From the NCBI GenBank assembly GCA_933207985.1, contig OW240921.1, forward strand, positions 88,843,499-88,907,498: 64,000 nucleotides of DNA, in the 5' to 3' direction. The position numbers and the translations under genes were made by a program. This DNA is from Pelobates cultripes (taxonomy: Eukaryota > Chordata > Amphibia > Anura > Pelobatidae). Below, in pieces: positions 58,377-64,000 of the stretch (the first letter of the stretch is position 1; each line of letters begins with the position of its first letter). Below the pieces are notes generated by a model. The model did not search any database and was not told where the DNA came from. It saw only the letters and a program-made list of their open reading frames with translations.

Positions 58377-59296
58377 CAGGGATGTGCCTACCGTGAGGCA
58401 AACAAGGCATTTGCCTTGGACGGCAATTTCCAGGGGGCGGCAAAAAACGCCACCCCCAAATACCTTGTTTGTCTCATTTTATGGGAGCCCAAGAGCTGGC
58501 CGGCTGGCCACCTTTGGGGTTCCCGGGACAGGCATCATATTCCGGCTCCCGGCATCACTCTGCGGCATGCGAGGGAGCTGAGCAGAGGGCGCAGGGGGGA
58601 AAGTGCTCCCTCACCACCCACCCGCTTGCACGTCTGGTCGCCTCCCTGTCCAGCAGCCCCATTGGACCCCAGGTGAAAAATCCACCCAGCTATCCCAAAA
58701 GTAGGGAGGATGGGTGGATTTCATATTTTAAAAAAAATAATAATAATAATTGTGAGTGGGGGAAATGTGTGTGTGTGTCAGTGAATGTGAGTGTGTGTCA
58801 GTGAATGTGTGTGTGTCTGTCATTGAGTGTGTGTCAGTGAATGTGTGTGTGTGTCAGTGAATATGTGTGTGACAGTGAATGTGAGTGTGTGTGTCAGTGA
58901 ATTTGAGTGTGTGTGTCTGTCAGTGAGTGTGTGTGTTGGTCAGTCAGTGTGTATGTGTCGGTCAGTGAGTGCGTGCGTCTGTAAGTGAGTGCATGCGTCT
59001 GTCAGTGAGTGTGTGCGTCTGTCAGTGAGTCTGTCAGTGAGTGTGAGTCTCTCAGTGTGTGTCCGAGCAATAGTGTATGTCTTTCTATCAGTGTGTCAAA
59101 TCAGTGAGTGTGTGTATGTCATTGTTTGTCAGTGTATATGAGAGTCTGTGTCTGTCAGCGAGTGAGCATCTGTCAGTGAGTGAGCGTCTGTCAGTCAAAG
59201 TGCGGCCTTGACAGGAAGGGGTGGAGAAATTTAAATTAGGGGGGGTGCCCAAGCACCGTCCTGCTTAGGGCAGCACAAATCTTAAATACACCACTG
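58377..59296. mobile_element. hAT-like non-autonomous element, 920 bp
   Basis: Left end CAGGGATGTGCCTACC, right end on the other strand CAGTGGTGTATTTAAG. Flanks AGTGTAGG and AGTATTGG match at 6 of 8 bases. The interior has a (TGTGTGTCAGTGAA)n minisatellite at about 58760-59200 and no transposase. Confidence 0.65.
58760..59200. repeat. GT-rich minisatellite
   Basis: Degenerate TGTGTGTCAGTGAATG-type units; part of the hAT-like element. Confidence 0.9.
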
Positions 59297-59799
59297 AGTA
59301 TTGGGCTGAGAGAATGAGAGGGGCTCACCCTCTACTAATGAAAAATCAGAATCATGTATTAAAGTAAACTGTAGGATAAACAGAGAAACTGATATAAATT
59401 ACTCTAACAATTAGCATTGGGCTGAGCTTTGATGGGGACTCACCCTCTAATAATGAAGTCAGTGTCATGTACTGACCTAAGCCATAAGGTAAACAAAAAA
59501 AACGTACGGCGTCGGTATGAAAACAGCATAGGGTTGTGTTTATGACAGAGTCACCCTCTAATAAGGAAGCAGTATTACGAGTCGAATTAAGCCGTAGTCT
59601 AAGAAACAGAAAAAAACTGAGATAAAAATGTCTTGGACAACCATGTTAAGTCTTGATTTAAGCAGTTGCGTCTCACATTGAGCAACCGCAGTAATCTTGA
59701 CCCTTAAGTCGATCAAATTGTTGCAGATAAAAAAAAAAAACACAAACAAATATTCAAGTAACCCTGTCTGACTTCAAAACAAAAGCAGGAATCAGTAGA

Positions 59800-61604
59800 A
59801 TAATCTGAAGATAGTTTTCTTGAGGTAATCCCTCAAGCGGCTCAGGAACAGGTACACCAAAGAAAAAAACACCATCATCTGGAAAGTGTTACATTAGGAT
59901 CTCGAAGGCTGTGTCGGTAACTGCGGAGCATCAGGCTTACTTCTCTTGCTAGGCTGCTCAGGAGTCGAAGATGAAAGTGTGTGAGCTGAGAACAACTGGC
60001 TTTTGATTATGGAGTTGAGAACTTCAATACCCTCTTCTGGTGATGAAACAACAAAGTTCTGACCATTCATGCAAAAAGGGAACCTTTACCAGGAACCCCC
60101 ATTTGTATATGATTCCTTTGCGATGCAGTTCTTAAGTGAAAGGTAGAAATTCCCTGTGCCGTCTCATGGTGTGTGCAGAAAATTTCTGAAAGACTTTCAT
60201 GTTGTTATAGTCCCCAGGGGAGCCAGACATGTGCACTGCACCCAAGAATTAATCTTTTATGTGATAATAGTGAAAACACACTATTACATCCTTGGGTGCA
60301 GCCGAGTTAGTGACATTGGGTTTAACTGTCCTCCCCATAGACTGAAAATAGTTTGGTAGTTCTGCAATGTTGATGTTGTCAAGGATCCCCCTGATCCTTA
60401 AATTATTGCGTCAACTCCTGTCTTCAGTATCCGCAATTTTGATTAACCAGTTGTTGAAGTGCCTTTACCTTGTCTACCAAATCCAGATGAGATTGCTGTT
60501 GGAAGTGTAATCTATTTTCCACTTCTTCCGTGCACGGGTTAATACCTTCCACAACTCCATACATCGCTTCAAAATCTTTTTTTAAATCATTTTTTAAGTC
60601 TACTCTTGAATAAGTTCAATCAGCATTCCAGCTGATGGTGGCAAATCTTCAGCCAATTCAGGTGGCATTGTAAGATTGTATGTTGCTGCTTTAAGAGTAG
60701 TGTAAGACAAATTGGATGTGACAGCAGCCATCTTGGTGGTGGAAATATCAAGTTGTGCAGAAGCAGCTATCTTGAATGTGGCATGGTCATTACTAAGTTT
60801 TGTAAAAGCAGCAGCCATATTTTGGTGGCAGTGGCCATTGTGGAGGTGGCAGTGGCCGTTTTACTGATGGTAGCCATCTTTGTAGGGGCAGCAGGTCTTT
60901 GTGGAAGTGGCTGTAAAGTCATTGTGCCAATACTCTCTGTAGTCTGTTCTGTTTCCATAATATTGGGTCTATCTGTGTCCCTTTCGTCTTCACTAGAACA
61001 TGCTGGCTCTTTAAAACTGTGTGGGGTGGGGTCAAGGTACCTTCCACCCAGTCCGACCTCCGCAAGGCTGTGGGACCCGGCGGAGATCCCCTTTCCCCTG
61101 TCAGTAGCCCGATTACTTAAATAAATGAGCGATCGGGCCGCTCTAGCATGAGACCGCATGTGGTCTTTCTTGCACACTGTGCCACTCGCAGAAGCTCCCT
61201 CCACACTCTCTGAGCTTGTCAGATACTCTGAACGTGTTCTGCCCATCCTTCACTCTCGCAGCACTTGCGGCCGCAGTTCCACCATTTATTTGAATATGTG
61301 GAACTAGGGGAAGGACGAGAGGTTAATGAACCATCAGGGGAGTGTGGCATTAAATCGGGCAGCGAAATAAGCTGCAAATCCGGCATGCAAGCTTTGTCTC
61401 AGTTTTCTTCATGACAGGCATGTTTTTTTCCAAAGACATTTTTTCTCTCTCTGCATATAAGTTGAATGTTTATAAAATGACATTGGTGGTTTAAAGTTGC
61501 AGATTAATGAAATAAGTTATGCTTTTTGGAACATTTTTTAGTCCCAGTGTCCGAGGAGCTCCTCTAAACGGTGACCATCTATGATGGTGGCCAAGCTCCG
61601 CCCT
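59800..61604 (-). mobile_element. 5' part of an L1-like LINE
   Basis: On the minus strand the element opens near 61604 with GGGCGGAGCTTGGCCACCAT, a typical frog L1 5' start, followed by a short 5' UTR and ORF1. ORF2 is absent: sequence after about 59.8 kb changes to the GGGGCTCACCC tract. Confidence 0.6.
59895..61246 (-). pseudogene. L1-like ORF1
   Basis: Starts MGRTRSEYLTSSESVEGASA at 61246. A polar N-terminus gives way, after a frameshift near 60.81 kb and a stop at 60600, to a coiled-coil-like region (VENRLHFQQQSHLDLVDKVK) and an RRM-like start EDRSRRNNLRIRG with one stop inside. The C-terminal part reads toward the stop near 59895. This is the order of L1 ORF1 proteins, which chaperone LINE RNA. 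Not functional. Confidence 0.65.
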
Positions 61605-62950
61605 AACAATAATTCTAAATGTGTTCACGTAATTATTTATTTTATTGGTTTCATTAAATCAATTGAAATTCCTACCTTCTTAAGAATAACTGTAAAGCTT
61701 CCTCCTTATAGACATGTTATAAATAGAAGTACACAAGCCAAACTTGTCATATATATTTGGTTACAAGGGAAGATTATTTTAGTAACAAATCATAAATTAT
61801 GAACTGAGAAAATAAAAGTCAATGCTCCCTAGCTGTCTTTGACAAATATATGTGTGATTATTTTGAAATAACGCATAAAATAATTTGTTTAGGGTTTTGT
61901 TTTACCTAGGAATTTTGAACAAAATTGAATTGAGCAAAAGATATTTATTACAAGATCCAGTACACTGATATTGGATACCTTTTTTTATAAAGTACTCAAT
62001 AACATAGTCAATTTCAATGAAAAGCCATCATTATCCATGAAGATTCTAAAAAATGAATAATCACGTTAACATCACAAATATTTACATAATCAGGTTTTAT
62101 AATCTAAAGGGATTTTCTCTATCTGAATCCCATCTGTTTTAGAACGTCCTGCGAGAGTGAGAAACATTGATTATTCTATAACCTTTCCTTCTTCAGAAAA
62201 TGAATAAGTGAGATGTATGATCTTCATTAAAGCGGCTCGTATGGTATCCAAACGTTGTTCCGTGGACTAATGTAACAAGAAATGCTGTGCTGTTCTTTAA
62301 TTTAATTTGATTTAGAATCAAGTCAAGGATTGACTTAGCCGGTTAAGAACACCCATCGGTCCTGAATTCTCCCCATTAGTCATGATTATAAAGTAAGATT
62401 GGGTTCCCTACTTGGAAAAAAATATATATGTCAAAACATGGCAATAATGACAGCAGGGTTTCTCTGCATGGTTCTTGAAAAGAAATATATAAAGTCTGGA
62501 TTGTTGGTTTAAAAATACACAACAATATAGGGTTGAACAGGTGAGGTGCATGGATGAGCTGGGGGCAAATTGATTGGTGTTCGGTCTTCAAAATAAAAAT
62601 AATAATAATAATTCATGGGATGAGTTCCTGGAATATGAATTGTAATTCTTCCAATGTTTATCTCAAAATAATTCCACATATACCACACCTATCTAATTAT
62701 AAACTGTAAAAGCATACAAATGGTTTATAGCTTTTGATCATCTTCTCTGTCATCTTCTCTATCTTTAAAGTAAATGTATACATATAGTATACATATAGTA
62801 CATATATATATATATATATAGACACTGTACATAGCACAAGGTTTAAGCTGTATCAGCTTCTATGAAGTATAATTTATTAACTATTTATGTTGTGAGAACT
62901 TGGACATATGTGGATCATAGGAATTTATTTTTTTAACGCCAAAAATATAT
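61605..62950. other. Intergenic, nothing recognised
   Basis: AT-rich with (TA)n near 62803-62820. No supported gene. Confidence 0.4.
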
Positions 62951-63030
62951 TTAACCCCTTAAGGACCAAACTTCTGGAATAAAAGGGAATCATGACATGT
63001 CACACATGTCATGTGTCCTTAAGGGGTTAA
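62951..63030. mobile_element. 80-bp palindromic TTAA MITE
   Basis: TTAACCCCTTAAGGACC at the left and GTCCTTAAGGGGTTAA at the right, with a second inner palindrome ATGACATGTCACACATGTCA. Same terminal motif as the elements at 35650 and 7385-8388. Confidence 0.85.
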
Positions 63031-63570
63031 AGGGACACTGTAGTCACCAGAACAACTACAGCTTATTGAATTTGTTTTGGTGAGTAGAATCATTACCGTC
63101 AAGCTTTTTGCTATTAACACTGTATTTTCAGAGAAAATGCAGTGTTTACATTACAGCCTAGTGATAACTTCACTGGCCACTCCTCAGATGGCTGTTAGAG
63201 ATCCTTTCTGGGTCATGGCTGCCTAGAATGCATCCAAACATTCAGTATCTCCACCCTCTGCACGAAGACATTGAACTTTCCTCATAGAGATGCATTGATT
63301 TAATTCATCTCTATGAGGAGATGCTGATTGGCCAAGGTTGTGTTTGAATTGTGCTGGTTCTGCCCCGATCTGCCTCTTTGTCAGTCTCAGCCAATCCTAA
63401 TGGGAAGCATTGTGATTGGATCAGGCTACCACTTCAGCTCCAGACTTGAATACAAGTAAGATTTTACAATATTAGGGAGGCATGAGGGGACCAACGTGGC
63501 TAGATGGTGGTTTTACCCTATAGGTTCAGGAATACATGTTTCTGTTCCTGACCCTATAGTGCTCCTTTAC
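63027..63570. mobile_element. TTAA-type MITE, 544 bp
   Basis: Begins TTAAAGGGACACTGTAGTC, as does the reversed right end of the MITE at 45133-45605. The right end ACTATAGTGCTCCTTTAC-like sequence is a mutated inverted copy (TTAC for TTAA). It shares its left TTAA with the preceding 80-bp MITE. Confidence 0.7.
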
Positions 63571-64000
63571 CTCCATTTCTCTCAACAACTTTTACATGAC
63601 ATCACAGGATGATAATAAGAGCAACTATAATGACAGATGGATACATGCAGGAGCTGCTGGAAGTTGTCATTTGCCTTTTTGTGCAAGAATGCATTTTTTG
63701 CCAATCGTATTGTCGTTTTTGGTGTATAATTACAATACCAAGAATGATGAGCAAGAATAAGAAAAGAAGGAGAAAGGAAAAGAGTAAAGAAAAAAATGGG
63801 AAGAAAGAAATGGACAACTGGTAAAGAACTAGTACGCAATAAGGCACTCTGTCCCTCACACCTGTGACTTAAGCTTCTAATAGCGCTATGAAATGAAAGG
63901 TAAGAGTGACCTTTTAAATACACACTGCACCCCTCACCCACACACTGCACCTTTTACACACATTGCCCCTTTTACACACATTCAGCACCCCTCACACACA
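63571..64000. other. Intergenic; CA-rich short repeats at the window edge
   Basis: From about 63920 to the end, TTTTACACACATT and CCCCTCACACACA-type units recur. The rest has no supported feature. Confidence 0.5.

Larger units (their letters stand above)
57961..59600. repeat. Diverged GGGGCTCACCC repeat tract
   Basis: GGGGCTCACCCTCTAATAAT-type motifs recur near 58090, 58138, 58230, 59321, 59435 and 59545 in units of roughly 100-120 bp. It seems to be an older, shorter-period part of the array, split by the hAT at 58377-59296. Confidence 0.6.

Noticed and set aside
1..64000. tRNA, rRNA, operons, phage or bacterial defence genes
   Set aside because: None seen; codon use, intron signals and repeat content are those of a vertebrate genome.

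Overview
This window looks like nuclear DNA from a frog or close relative. Two intact intronless olfactory receptor (OR) genes and one OR fossil lie in about 60 kb of transposon debris. The debris mix points to an amphibian: L1-like and CR1/L2-like LINEs, Penelope-like elements (PLEs), DIRS-like elements, Tc1-like elements, many hAT and TTAA-type MITEs, and solo LTRs. There are no bacterial operons, tRNA or rRNA genes, or CRISPR arrays. Species was not determined. I ran no searches: family names come from motifs and remembered consensus, while target-site duplications (TSDs) were read directly.

Host genes. OR1 (771-1715, +) and OR2 (28796-29740, +) are both 314 codons. They match at about 200 of 314 positions in a gapless hand alignment (~64%) and share the unusual core YDRYNAIC. 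A third member of this tandem, same-strand cluster survives at 41938-42195 only as a frameshifted TM2-TM4 piece squeezed between transposons. Both intact genes have a plausible 3' splice site 14-17 nt before the ATG, fitting the usual OR layout of a 5' UTR exon upstream and a single coding exon.

Transposon layout. 1.95-6.1 kb: a PLE on the minus strand, split by a 1.64 kb insertion with a 16-bp TSD. 7.4-8.4 kb: remnant of a TTAA-type element. 8.9-9.4 kb: a second PLE RT fragment. 11.8-18.75 kb: a hAT element with a perfect 8-bp TSD that has swallowed a 1173-bp solo LTR and a nearly full-length L1 ORF2. 19.6-20.1 kb: a TTAA MITE. 22.0-23.4 kb: a dead CR1/L2 RT. 27.4-28.5 kb: a PLE terminal region. 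31.1-34 kb: a DIRS-like element holding an L1 3' end. 35.6-37 kb: AT-rich TTAA-type element and nested palindromes. 38.3-39.1 kb: a truncated L1 with an 18-bp TSD. 41-49 kb: MITEs, a Tc1 end, a telomere-like block, the OR fossil and a repeat family present twice. 50.2-52.1 kb: a Tc1-like copy holding a solo LTR. 53.1-55.7 kb: L1 ORF2 remnant. 55.7-59.6 kb: DIRS-like remnant, a ~250-bp tandem repeat and a hAT. 59.8-61.6 kb: L1 ORF1 and 5' end. 62.95-63.57 kb: two abutting TTAA-type MITEs.

I found no convincing new gene system. The most informative observations are the nested insertions dated by TSDs, seven copies of a hairpin resembling a degenerate hammerhead ribozyme core, a paralogous empty site that proves one hAT insertion, a snap-back mutation that broke L1 ORF2, and an unexplained hydrophobic ORF inside a DIRS-like terminal cassette.
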